In this document: piece after piece, positions 40,801 through 48,129 of the stretch
Layout: each line of letters opens with the position of its first letter
Position numbering within the stretch: the stretch's first letter is position 1
NCBI RefSeq assembly: GCF_900184795.1
Contig: NZ_FXXN01000027.1
Span: 227,296 to 291,295 of the forward strand
DNA from: Magnetospirillum sp. 15-1
GTDB lineage: Bacteria > Pseudomonadota > Alphaproteobacteria > Rhodospirillales > Magnetospirillaceae
Length of the DNA: 64,000 nt
Reading direction: 5' to 3'
The notes under the pieces: model-generated
What the model saw: only the letters and a program-made list of their open reading frames with translations
Databases searched by the model: none
What the model was told of the DNA's origin: nothing
Program-made: the position numbers and the translations under genes

Positions 40801-40957
40801 CGTCGAACGGAGCGTCCTTCTCGACCTCGCCCAGGGCGCGGCGGCTGGACACTTTCCAGTTGGGCTGGGCATCGGCCAATTCGATCTCGATCAACCTCTG
40901 GTCTCCAGGGTTGTCTTCGATGATCAGCAATCTCAGGATGTCGGCGCCCGAACTCAT
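37853..40957 (-). CDS. REC-PAS-(degenerate DHp)-PAS-PAS-GGDEF-EAL signalling protein
   Basis: A 1034-aa cytoplasmic c-di-GMP enzyme. In order: receiver domain with D60; a PAS region (about 145-250); a helix resembling a histidine-kinase dimerisation domain, but with R279 in MSRDIRTPL where the phosphorylated histidine belongs and no ATPase domain after it; two PAS regions (about 345-590); a GGDEF domain with AGDEF at 672-676; and an EAL domain with E800-A-L, DDFGTGYSS and AEGVE intact. Phosphodiesterase activity is therefore expected; cyclase activity is uncertain. The start at 40957 gives the expected receiver beginning, but no strong ribosome-binding site is visible. Confidence 0.88.
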   Translation of the reverse strand: MSSGADILRLLIIEDNPGDQRLIEIELADAQPNWKVSSRRALGEVEKDAPFDAFDCILSDLGLPDASGIESVLRLKSWAPDKALVVLTSLDDERMAQEAIRAGAQDYVVKSDAGLTLLPRVIRHAIERQQARTALEASHRTSQALLDASHDIAMLLDAEGHILTLNTEAEQYLNQPPDAVIGQSIFDLLPEALAEHRRSFLAEALESGRTVQFEDTDGIHWFANRLLAVAGVGAGEHRCAMFSRDITSERAVAATLAEAKEEADFANRAKTEFMGRMSRDIRTPLNDVIGFAEMISTEMLGPIAQSGYREYAESILNSGSQILKLLDRITDVSMLESALLKDQASYRDLVELSPDLICVCVDGVIERINAAGLGMLRAPSVTACEGKHFSEFVHPDYRAIFEGGLDTLYEEGHPLPVKVMTFAGRVRDVELSAVPLRREAHNATLLVGRDTTEVTAAMRAVAAREHRIRAIMDTVLDGIVTIDEDGTILNANLSVERIFGHSLSELIGANVSVLMPEPDAGRHDGYIRNYLATGIGAIIGAGREVMGKRKDGSLFPVHLSISELRVEKRRLFTGTIRDLTENKQLAQRVAYLANHDPLTDLPNRTLLTDRLGQAIAMARNAGLLVAIITVDLDGFTTINDSMGHDVGNSLLRETARRLAQAVVSGGTAARLAGDEFAVVVAQAREMDEITAQVTHIHDILNKPYTIHGTEMVVPVDMGVSVFPRDGDDALELLRNAEMALHNVKRRSDMRMGYFDAAMSFAVTERMTLERSIKDALRAGQFELFYQPQVRLADYALVGAEALIRWRHPELGIITPDKFIPVAEETGLIVPMGSWVLRQACTQLRLWNDSGITGLRLGVNISGRQFREADLADIVADCISETGVNAKDLDLELTESMLMADGEGTLKLLRSLAKLGVTLSIDDFGTGYSSLAYLKRFPVDTVKIDRAFVRDLDQDEDGRVLVNAIISLAHSLSLKTIAEGVETETQAALLARHGCDEIQGYMIGRPMAVADFTTFARSYSPRGPEKVAVLRAGQN

Positions 40958-41024
40958 GATCAAATGACCATGCAGCATCCGGGGCCTATTGTAAATATTC
41001 AGCGAATGATCGGGGCGGCGGGAA

Positions 41025-42266
41025 TCATAGCAGAAGGCCAACCATCGCGCCGGTCAGGCAGCTGGCCAGTGTTCCCGAAATGATTGAGCGTCCGCCCAGG
41101 GCGACGATTTCCGGCCGGCGCTCCGGCGCCATGACCGACAGGCCGGCGATGAGGATGCCGAGCGAGCCAAGATTGGCGAAGCCGCACAGGCCATAGGTCA
41201 TGATCAGGCGTGATCGGGGCGACAGCGCCTCGGGCGGCAGGCGGGCCAGATCCAGATAGGCCAGCAATTCGTTGAGCACCGTCTTGGTGCCCATCAGGGC
41301 GCCGGCGGTGAGCATCTCCGAGGCGGGAATGCCCATGGCCCACACCACGGGGGCCATGGCCCAGCCCAGGGCGCGTTGCAGGGTCAGCGGCGCTCCCGCC
41401 ACGTCGGGCAGCAGGTTGAGGCCGGCATTGGCCAAGCTGACCAGGGCGACGAGGACCACCAGCATGGCGACGATGCCCACCAGCAGGCGCACCCCGTCCA
41501 TGGTCCCCCTGACCACCGCGTCCATGGACCCGGCATAGGTGTGGCCGTCTCCCAGCCGGCCGGCGCCGGTGTGCGAGGAATCGGGCACCATGATCTTGCC
41601 GACCATCAGTCCGGCCGGCACCGAGATCAGCGAGGCGGTCAGCAGGTGGCCGATGGCGTCGGGGATGACCCCGTCCAGGAAGGTGGCGTAGAGCACCATC
41701 ACCGTGCCGGCGATGGTGGACATGCCGGCGGTCATCACCAGGAACAGCTCGCCGCGCGACAGCAGGCCCACATAGGGGCGGATCAGCAACGGCGCCTCGA
41801 TCATGCCGAGGAAGGCGGTGGCCGAGGCCGACACTCCCACGGCGCCGCCCACCCCCATGGACCTCTCCAGCAGGCGCGAGGCGGCCCGGACCACCACCGG
41901 CAGGATGCGCCAGTGATAGAGCAGCGCCGAGAGCGCGCTCATCAGCAGCACCAGCGGCAGGGCCTGGAAGGCCAGGATGAAACCGGACGAGGGATGGGTG
42001 ACGGTCCAGGGCGCCGGGCCGCCGCCCACATAGCCGAAGACGAAAGTGGTTCCGGCCCGGGTGGCGGTCTGCAGCGCGTCCACCGCCCGGTCGAGGCCGA
42101 GGAACAGCAGCTTGGCGGCGGGGACCTTGAGCAGCAGCAGGGCCAGCGATCCCTGGACGGCCAGACCGGCGGCGACGATGCGCCACGAGACCGCCCGGCG
42201 ATCCTCGGACAGCAGGAAGGCCGTCCCGATCAGGGCGACGATACCGATGAGCCCCTGGCCGCTCAA
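41025..42266 (-). CDS. Concentrative nucleoside transporter (NupC/CNT family)
   Basis: A 413-aa inner-membrane symporter for nucleosides. Family elements include the gate region VMTAGMSTIAGTVMVLYA, SASATAFLGMIEAPLLI and the C-terminal YGLCGFANLGSLGILIAGL. The proposed start is TTG at 42266, forming a TTGA overlap with the preceding stop; this gives the usual CNT length. A GTG at 42284 is an alternative. Confidence 0.85.
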   Translation of the reverse strand: MSGQGLIGIVALIGTAFLLSEDRRAVSWRIVAAGLAVQGSLALLLLKVPAAKLLFLGLDRAVDALQTATRAGTTFVFGYVGGGPAPWTVTHPSSGFILAFQALPLVLLMSALSALLYHWRILPVVVRAASRLLERSMGVGGAVGVSASATAFLGMIEAPLLIRPYVGLLSRGELFLVMTAGMSTIAGTVMVLYATFLDGVIPDAIGHLLTASLISVPAGLMVGKIMVPDSSHTGAGRLGDGHTYAGSMDAVVRGTMDGVRLLVGIVAMLVVLVALVSLANAGLNLLPDVAGAPLTLQRALGWAMAPVVWAMGIPASEMLTAGALMGTKTVLNELLAYLDLARLPPEALSPRSRLIMTYGLCGFANLGSLGILIAGLSVMAPERRPEIVALGGRSIISGTLASCLTGAMVGLLL

Positions 42267-43363
42267 TGCTGCTTGGCCAGCCACTCGTCCACGGCGGGAA
42301 CCATGGCCTTGACCGACAGCCCGAAGGCCAGCATCAGCTTGTCCTTCTCCTGGGTCATGTGCAGGAGGTTGTCCACCACCTTGCGCAGGATGTCCTTGGC
42401 GAAGGCGGGGATGGACAGGATCTCGCGGGCGCGGGGGCCGAAGCCGGTGTTCAGCGCATGCACCATCACCTCGACCTTGTCGATGTTGAGGCGCTGGATT
42501 TCCTGCAGGTTCTCGGCGGCGATATAGCACAGCATATCGCCGAAGATCTTGGCCACCGCCTTGTCCAGCGCGGCGCAGACGTTGAAGAAGGCGCTGTCGC
42601 GGGCGAAGAACTCCCACGCCTTGTCGCCCAGCAGCTTGCGATAGAACTCGTACATATCCCGGTTCCACACCGAGATGCCGCCGATGGCCTTGGGCCGGTC
42701 GGCGAGAATGGCGCCGAAATCGGCGCCGACCGCGGCCTTGACCTTCTTCAGCTTGTCGGGCTCGAACCGGGCCACCGCCTCGATATGGGCGGCGGTGGGC
42801 AGGGCGACGATGTCCTCGCCGATCTCGAGAATCTGGGGATAGCTGAGTTGGGTGCGGTAGGTCTCGAGCAGCGGCAATTGCCAGCCGAAGGCGATATAGC
42901 GCGACAGCTCGCGGATCTTGCGTTCCTCGACCGGATCGACCGCCTGACGCTCGATCTGCTCGGTCTTCTTGATCAGGCCGAACATGGAGGTCTTGGTGAC
43001 GGTCTCGGTGATCGTCTCCATGGGCTTGTCGGCCTCGAAAATCTTCTTGGCGCAGGTGCGGACCAGCAATTGCTGAATCTGGCCCAGGCTGACGCCGCAC
43101 ACCAAAGGCGTACTTTCGTCGCGCACCGGTCCGCTGCCTTCCTTGGCGCGGACGATGTCGTCGACCAGGTCGCGCTTGGCCTGGAAGGTCTTGATGAAGG
43201 ATTGCAGCACGTCGGGGTCCGAGATCACCTGCTGATAGGTGACGGCGGTCTCCACCAGGCCGGCCTGCTGGAAGGTGGCCAGCACCTTCTTCAGGCCGTC
43301 GATGACGCCCCTCTTGGTTTCGGTATCGATTTCCACCGGAGGCGGAAGCTTTGCAACGGACAT
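42263..43363 (-). CDS. Conserved protein of unknown function
   Basis: A 366-aa soluble, mainly helical protein starting MSVAKLPPPVEIDTETK. It contains TSMFGLIKKTEQIERQ in the first half and FGPRAREILSIPAFAKDILR near the end. No catalytic motif, signal or membrane segment is evident. It is translationally coupled to the nucleoside transporter and 48 bp downstream of the rRNA methyltransferase-like gene, on the same strand as the lipid A operon. Family not recognised. Confidence 0.75.
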   Translation of the reverse strand: MSVAKLPPPVEIDTETKRGVIDGLKKVLATFQQAGLVETAVTYQQVISDPDVLQSFIKTFQAKRDLVDDIVRAKEGSGPVRDESTPLVCGVSLGQIQQLLVRTCAKKIFEADKPMETITETVTKTSMFGLIKKTEQIERQAVDPVEERKIRELSRYIAFGWQLPLLETYRTQLSYPQILEIGEDIVALPTAAHIEAVARFEPDKLKKVKAAVGADFGAILADRPKAIGGISVWNRDMYEFYRKLLGDKAWEFFARDSAFFNVCAALDKAVAKIFGDMLCYIAAENLQEIQRLNIDKVEVMVHALNTGFGPRAREILSIPAFAKDILRKVVDNLLHMTQEKDKLMLAFGLSVKAMVPAVDEWLAKQH

Positions 43364-43411
43364 GAGGCTCGCGGTCCCGGCAGGATGTTTCCCGAAATTA
43401 CCTGTTTACTC

Positions 43412-44326
43412 CTAAGGGCATAGGGTGGCAAGCCGCATCCAGGTCAACTCATGCTTGTTATGGGCCAGATGCAGCAGACGCGACCCGGGAATGGCGGCAA
43501 AGGCCCGCGCGGTGGCATGATCGGTCTCGCCCTGGAACTTGACCGTGCAGATGAAATTGCGGGCCAAGCCGGAATCCAGCCAGCGCTCCACCAGCCGCAG
43601 CAGGCGCTCGGGATAGCAGATGACGTCCGAGCACAGCCAGTCCACCGGGCCGATCTCGGCGGGCTCGATGCCGAAGGCGCTGCCCTGGCGGTATTCCACA
43701 TTGGGCATGGCGGCGACGTTGGGGGCGAGCGGCGCCTTGTCGATGCTGATCACCCTGGCGCCGGTGGAGGCCAGCACCCAGGTCCAGCCGCCGGGACAGG
43801 CCCCCAGATCGACGCAGGTCTGGCCCGGTCCCGGCATCTCGCCGGCCAGGGTCAGCGCCTCCCACAGCTTGAGATAGGCCCGGCTGGGCGGCGTGGTGCG
43901 ATCCTCGACGAAAGTCGCCTCGCCGTTGGGAAAGGGGCTGGAACAGCCGGCGGCGGCCAGCACGCGGCCCTCGTCCATCCAGGTGAACGAGCCCAGCGGC
44001 GCGGTGGGGGCCGGCTGGCCGAACACCAGCGGCTTGGCCGATACCTTGGGCAATTTCTCCACCAGCAGGGCGGTGCGGCGGTGCAGATGGAATTCGTAGG
44101 GCCACCAGTTGCGCTGGATGGCCTTCAGCGCCTTGGCCGCCTCGCCGATGGAGGCCACCTCCAGCACCTGGGGTTCCATCCAGATGTTTTGCGCCCAGGC
44201 GGCCGGCTTGGCCGGGCCGGGCGACAGCAAAAGGCGGCCGTATTCGGCGCTGACCTCGCCCAGTTCGGCCCGCAGGTCGGCCTCGAACCCGGGGGCGGCC
44301 AGATAGGCGGTGAACTTCGTGCTCAT
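43412..44326 (-). CDS. SAM-dependent RNA 2'-O-methyltransferase (RlmM/FtsJ-like)
   Basis: A 304-aa methyltransferase. Motif I is DLGACPGGWTWVL, SDVI supplies an acidic residue, TVKFQG a lysine and KHELTW a glutamate. These fit the K-D-K-E tetrad of the RrmJ/RlmM group, which methylate ribose in 23S rRNA. RlmM targets C2498 in E. coli; the same target here is unproven. The ATG overlaps the lpxL stop by 4 bp, so the gene rides at the end of the lipid A operon. Confidence 0.82.
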   Translation of the reverse strand: MSTKFTAYLAAPGFEADLRAELGEVSAEYGRLLLSPGPAKPAAWAQNIWMEPQVLEVASIGEAAKALKAIQRNWWPYEFHLHRRTALLVEKLPKVSAKPLVFGQPAPTAPLGSFTWMDEGRVLAAAGCSSPFPNGEATFVEDRTTPPSRAYLKLWEALTLAGEMPGPGQTCVDLGACPGGWTWVLASTGARVISIDKAPLAPNVAAMPNVEYRQGSAFGIEPAEIGPVDWLCSDVICYPERLLRLVERWLDSGLARNFICTVKFQGETDHATARAFAAIPGSRLLHLAHNKHELTWMRLATLCP

Positions 44327-45192
44327 TCCGGCCAACGCCGGTGGACCCACAGCCACTGCTCGGGCCGTTCGCGGATCCATTCCTCGAGCAGGGCATTGAT
44401 GCGGACCAGCAGCAGGCGGTTGTCGTCGTGACTGTCGCTGGTATGGGGAAAGTCCAGGGGCGGCAGGACGGTGAGGCGGAAATTGGCGCCTTTGATCCGC
44501 TCCACCCGGGCGGGGACCAGCGGGCATTTGAATTTGGTGGCGAAGACGGCCTGGGCGGGGGCGGTCATGGCGTCGCGGCCGAAGAAGGGGATGGGCACCC
44601 CGTCATTCATTTTCTGGTCCACCAGCATGCCGAGATGGCCGCCGTTCTTCAGGGCCAGCAGCGCCCGGCGGGCGCCTTCGGGGCCTTTCTGGATCAGGGC
44701 GAGGCAGGCGTCGGCCCGGCCCTTGCGGTAGAGATCCTCCACATACGGATTGTTGGCGGCGCGGTAGACCAGGGTCAGCGGCAGGCCGCGCATGGCCGCC
44801 ACGGCGCCGTTGACCTCCCAGTTGCCCATATGGCCCGAGATGAAGATGCCGGCCTGACCGTCGTCGCGCAGCAGGTCGATATATTCGCCGCCGACCAGTT
44901 CCACCCGTTCGGCGGCGATGCGCTTCAGGTGCGGGAACTCGCCGGCCACCCGGCCGATATTGTCCCACATGGCGCGGATGATCGCCGTGATCTCGGCATC
45001 GCTCCTGTCGGGGAAGGCGGCCTTGAGGTTCTTGCGCGCCGTCCGGTTGACGCCGCCCAGCAGCGGGCCGATGGTGCGGCCCAGCCAGCCGCCCAGCCCC
45101 GAGGCGGTGTCCAGCGGCAGCAGCGCGAACAGTCCCCATACCGCGCGGGCACCCAGGGCCTCCAGGCGTTGGCGCAGTTCCTTCTTGCTCAT
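44323..45192 (-). CDS. Lipid A biosynthesis acyltransferase (LpxL/HtrB family)
   Basis: A 289-aa membrane-anchored late acyltransferase adding a secondary fatty chain to Kdo-lipid A. The HX4E motif is HMGNWE within IFISGHMGNWE, and the acceptor region includes VDQKMNDGVPIPFFGR. A hydrophobic N-terminal segment (AVWGLFALLPL) anchors it. ATGA overlaps link it to lpxK and to the methyltransferase gene. Confidence 0.92.
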   Translation of the reverse strand: MSKKELRQRLEALGARAVWGLFALLPLDTASGLGGWLGRTIGPLLGGVNRTARKNLKAAFPDRSDAEITAIIRAMWDNIGRVAGEFPHLKRIAAERVELVGGEYIDLLRDDGQAGIFISGHMGNWEVNGAVAAMRGLPLTLVYRAANNPYVEDLYRKGRADACLALIQKGPEGARRALLALKNGGHLGMLVDQKMNDGVPIPFFGRDAMTAPAQAVFATKFKCPLVPARVERIKGANFRLTVLPPLDFPHTSDSHDDNRLLLVRINALLEEWIRERPEQWLWVHRRWPE

Positions 45193-46166
45193 GCCCGCAC
45201 TCCGATCCGATCGAACAGGGGAGTTAGCAGAGAGGGCTTCTCCCAGTCCAGCGCCACGCTCAGCACCGAGACGCGGGCGCGCAGATCGGCGGGCAACCGC
45301 ACGGAATCCTTGGCGGTGGTGACGGCCGTCGCCTCGTTGGCCTCGGCCTCGGCCAGCAGCGCCTCGATGTCGGCGCGGGTGAAGGGATGGTGATCGGGAA
45401 AGGAATGGGTGGCGGTCAGCCGCGCCCCGCATTGCTTGCACGTGGCGAAGAACTTTTCCGGCCGGCCGATGCCGGCGAAGGCCACCACCTTGCGGCCCGA
45501 CAGGGCGGCGCCTTCGGGGCCGGGCACCAGCCGCGCGGCCAGCAGCACCAGATCGTGGGCGCGGGCCAGTTCGGCCAGCCCGCTTTTATCCTCGCCGATC
45601 ACCACCATGGCGTCGGCGCGGGCCAGCCCCTGGTCCGGCGATTCGCGGCATGGTCCGGCCGGCATGACGCGGCCGTTGCCGAAGCCGTATTCGCCGTCCA
45701 CCACCACCAGGGACAGGTCCTTGGCGATGGTGCCGTTCTGGAAGCCGTCATCCATGATGATCACCTCGGCCCCCATCTCGACGGCGGCCACCGCGCCGTC
45801 GGGGCGCCAGCGGGCCACCCAGGTGGGAGCCTCGCGGGCCAGCAGCAGCGCCTCGTCCCCCACCCGGGCGAAATCGTGGCGGTCCAGGTCGACGGCGCGT
45901 GGCCCCACCTCGGTACCGCCATAGCCGCGGGTGAGGAAATGGGGATTGGCCCCGGCGGCGATCAGGCGCCGGGCCAGGGCGATGCCCACCGGCGTCTTGC
46001 CGGCGCCGCCGGCCACGATGTTGCCGACGCAGATCACCGGCACGGCGGGGCGGTATTCCTCGGCCCGCTCCAGATTGCGGCGGACCGCCCAGCCGTAGAC
46101 CGCTCCCAGCGGCGCCAGCAGGCGGGAGACGGCATTGTCGCTGTGCCAGAAGTCAGGAGCGCGCAT
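45189..46166 (-). CDS. lpxK: Tetraacyldisaccharide 4'-kinase LpxK
   Basis: A 325-aa inner-membrane kinase phosphorylating the 4' position of the lipid A disaccharide. The P-loop is VGNIVAGGAGKTP, followed by LTRGYGG, and the VIIMDDGFQN element is diagnostic. Length is usual. The start lies within the end of waaA (14-bp overlap). Confidence 0.96.
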   Translation of the reverse strand: MRAPDFWHSDNAVSRLLAPLGAVYGWAVRRNLERAEEYRPAVPVICVGNIVAGGAGKTPVGIALARRLIAAGANPHFLTRGYGGTEVGPRAVDLDRHDFARVGDEALLLAREAPTWVARWRPDGAVAAVEMGAEVIIMDDGFQNGTIAKDLSLVVVDGEYGFGNGRVMPAGPCRESPDQGLARADAMVVIGEDKSGLAELARAHDLVLLAARLVPGPEGAALSGRKVVAFAGIGRPEKFFATCKQCGARLTATHSFPDHHPFTRADIEALLAEAEANEATAVTTAKDSVRLPADLRARVSVLSVALDWEKPSLLTPLFDRIGVRA

Positions 46167-47427
46167 GGGTGGCCTCCAGGGGAGAGAGGATGGGAGCCAG
46201 GGCTTCCACCACCTGATCGAGAACTCCGGCCTCGCCCTCGGCCCAGGCCTTGGCCGCCTCGCCCGCCGCCCGCAGGGATTGCGCGTCGGCCAGCAGGGCG
46301 CGGACCGTCATGGCCAGTTCGCCCTCGTCCCTGACCCGTAGCGCGGCCTCGGCCGCCAGCATGGACGGCGCCATGTCGGGAAAATTGTCCATCAGCGGAC
46401 CGAACAGTACGGCGGCGCCCAGCAGGGCCGGCTCGAACGGATTCTGCCCGCCGCCCACGCACAGGCTCTTGCCCACGAAGACCGGGCCGCCCAGGCGGTA
46501 GAACAGCCCCAGCTCGCCCATGGTGTCGGCGACGTAGACCTGGGTTGCCGGCGTGATCGCCTCGCCCGCCGAGCGCAGCGCCACGGCAAGCCCCTGGCCG
46601 CGCAGCTCGGCCGCCACTTCGGCGCCGCGCGTATGGTGGCGGGGAATGACGATGGTCAGCAGGCCGGTCAGTCCGAGGGCGGCATGCACCCGCCCGGCGA
46701 TGGCCTCCTCGCCCGGATGGGTGCTGGCCGCCAGCCACAGGGGGCGGTCGCCGATCTCGGCCTTCAGCCGCTCCAGCGCGGTCTCGTCGCAGGGCAGCGG
46801 CGCCACCGCGTATTTGAGATTGCCCAGGCAGCGGACGTCGCGCCCGCCCAGGGCGCGGATGCGGCTCGCGTCGGATTCGGTCTGGGCCAGGCACAGGACA
46901 AAGCCCGACAGCATCTTGTGGATGAAGCCGGGGACCTTTTTCCAGGCGGCGAAGGACCTGGCCGACATGCGGCCCTGGATCAGCACCTGGGGGATGCCGC
47001 GATGACGGGTCTCGGCCAGCAGATTGGGCCAGTACTCGGATTCCGCCCACAGCGCCAGATCGGGCCGCCAGTGGTTGAGGAAGGACCGCACATAGGCGAT
47101 GCGGTCCACCGGCACGTACTGGTGCAGCGCTCCCGGCGGCAGGCGTTCGGCCAGCAGACGGGCCGAGGTGACGGTGCCGGTGGTCATCAGCACGCCCAGG
47201 CCCCGCCGGGTCAGGCGCTCGACCAGCGGCAGCATGGACAGCGCTTCGCCCACCGAGGCGCCGTGCATCCACACCATTGGACCGGCGGGACGGGGGCGGC
47301 CGGGATGACCCAGACGCTCGGCGAAGCGGGCGGCATCCTCCTTGCCGCGCGCCTTGCGCCGCCCCAGATAGGCGGCGATCAGCGGTCCGCCCAAGGTGGT
47401 CAGTCCGCGGTACAGGCGGTAGATCAT
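46153..47427 (-). CDS. waaA: 3-deoxy-D-manno-octulosonic acid transferase (KdtA/WaaA)
   Basis: A 424-aa GT-B glycosyltransferase that adds Kdo to lipid A precursor at the inner membrane. The N-terminal anchor is followed by VWMHGASVGEALS with the base-type glutamate. The second half has the nucleotide-sugar region (GGQNPFEPALLGAAVLFGP). The start at 47427 overlaps the DUF374 gene stop by 4 bp. One or two Kdo residues may be added; the sequence does not decide. Confidence 0.95.
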   Translation of the reverse strand: MIYRLYRGLTTLGGPLIAAYLGRRKARGKEDAARFAERLGHPGRPRPAGPMVWMHGASVGEALSMLPLVERLTRRGLGVLMTTGTVTSARLLAERLPPGALHQYVPVDRIAYVRSFLNHWRPDLALWAESEYWPNLLAETRHRGIPQVLIQGRMSARSFAAWKKVPGFIHKMLSGFVLCLAQTESDASRIRALGGRDVRCLGNLKYAVAPLPCDETALERLKAEIGDRPLWLAASTHPGEEAIAGRVHAALGLTGLLTIVIPRHHTRGAEVAAELRGQGLAVALRSAGEAITPATQVYVADTMGELGLFYRLGGPVFVGKSLCVGGGQNPFEPALLGAAVLFGPLMDNFPDMAPSMLAAEAALRVRDEGELAMTVRALLADAQSLRAAGEAAKAWAEGEAGVLDQVVEALAPILSPLEATHARS

Positions 47428-48125
47428 GGCCGGTCCGCCGGGTCGGGGGTTTCCTGTCCCATTCGGGCGTCGGCGTCCCGCGTGATGGCGTTGAGGTGAT
47501 CCTCCACCGCCTGACGCGCCGCTTCCATGGCCGTGTCGTCGGCCTCCTTGGGGACGGTGATGGGATCGCCCCATACGAAGACCCCGCGCGAGAACGGCAG
47601 GGCGACGGCGAAACGGTCCCAACTGCCCAGCAGTTTGCGGCGGCTGGTGGCGAAGGTGGCGGGCAGGATGGGAACGCCGGCCAGACGGGCTACCGCCACG
47701 ATGCCGTCCGAGGCGCGCATGCGCGGCCCCTTGGGGCCGTCGGGGGTGATGCCGACGCATTCGCCGTTCTTCAGGAATTTCAGCATGGCGCGCAGCGCCG
47801 CGCTGCCCCCCCGAGTGGTCGAGCCCTGGACGGTGTCGATGCCGAAATGCGACACGGTCCGGGCGATCAGCTGGCCGTCCCTGTGCTGGCTGATCAGCAT
47901 GTGGATCGGCACGGCTTGCCGCCACGACTTGGGCATCATCAGGATACGGCCGTGCCAGAAGGCCAGGATGAAGGGCTTGCCCTGGTCCCACAGGGCCTGG
48001 GCATGGCCGCCGTTGACGACCTGCCAGCGGCCGGTCAGATAGACGAGGCGGATATAGAGCGAGCCCAGCCAGCACAGCAGCCCGCGCAATCCCTCGCTCT
48101 TGCCGATGCGCTTGGCCAGGCCCAT
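47424..48125 (-). CDS. DUF374 lysophospholipid acyltransferase-family protein
   Basis: A 233-aa membrane-associated protein. FWHGRILMMP, then HRDGQLIA and ITPDGPKGPR correspond to the acyltransferase motif set of DUF374. Such proteins are commonly found beside msbA and waaA in alphaproteobacteria and are presumed to modify lipid A or phospholipids; the substrate is unknown. The ATG at 48125 is used; the next upstream ATG (48188) lies inside msbA. Confidence 0.85.
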   Translation of the reverse strand: MGLAKRIGKSEGLRGLLCWLGSLYIRLVYLTGRWQVVNGGHAQALWDQGKPFILAFWHGRILMMPKSWRQAVPIHMLISQHRDGQLIARTVSHFGIDTVQGSTTRGGSAALRAMLKFLKNGECVGITPDGPKGPRMRASDGIVAVARLAGVPILPATFATSRRKLLGSWDRFAVALPFSRGVFVWGDPITVPKEADDTAMEAARQAVEDHLNAITRDADARMGQETPDPADRP

Positions 48126-48129
48126 GGGC

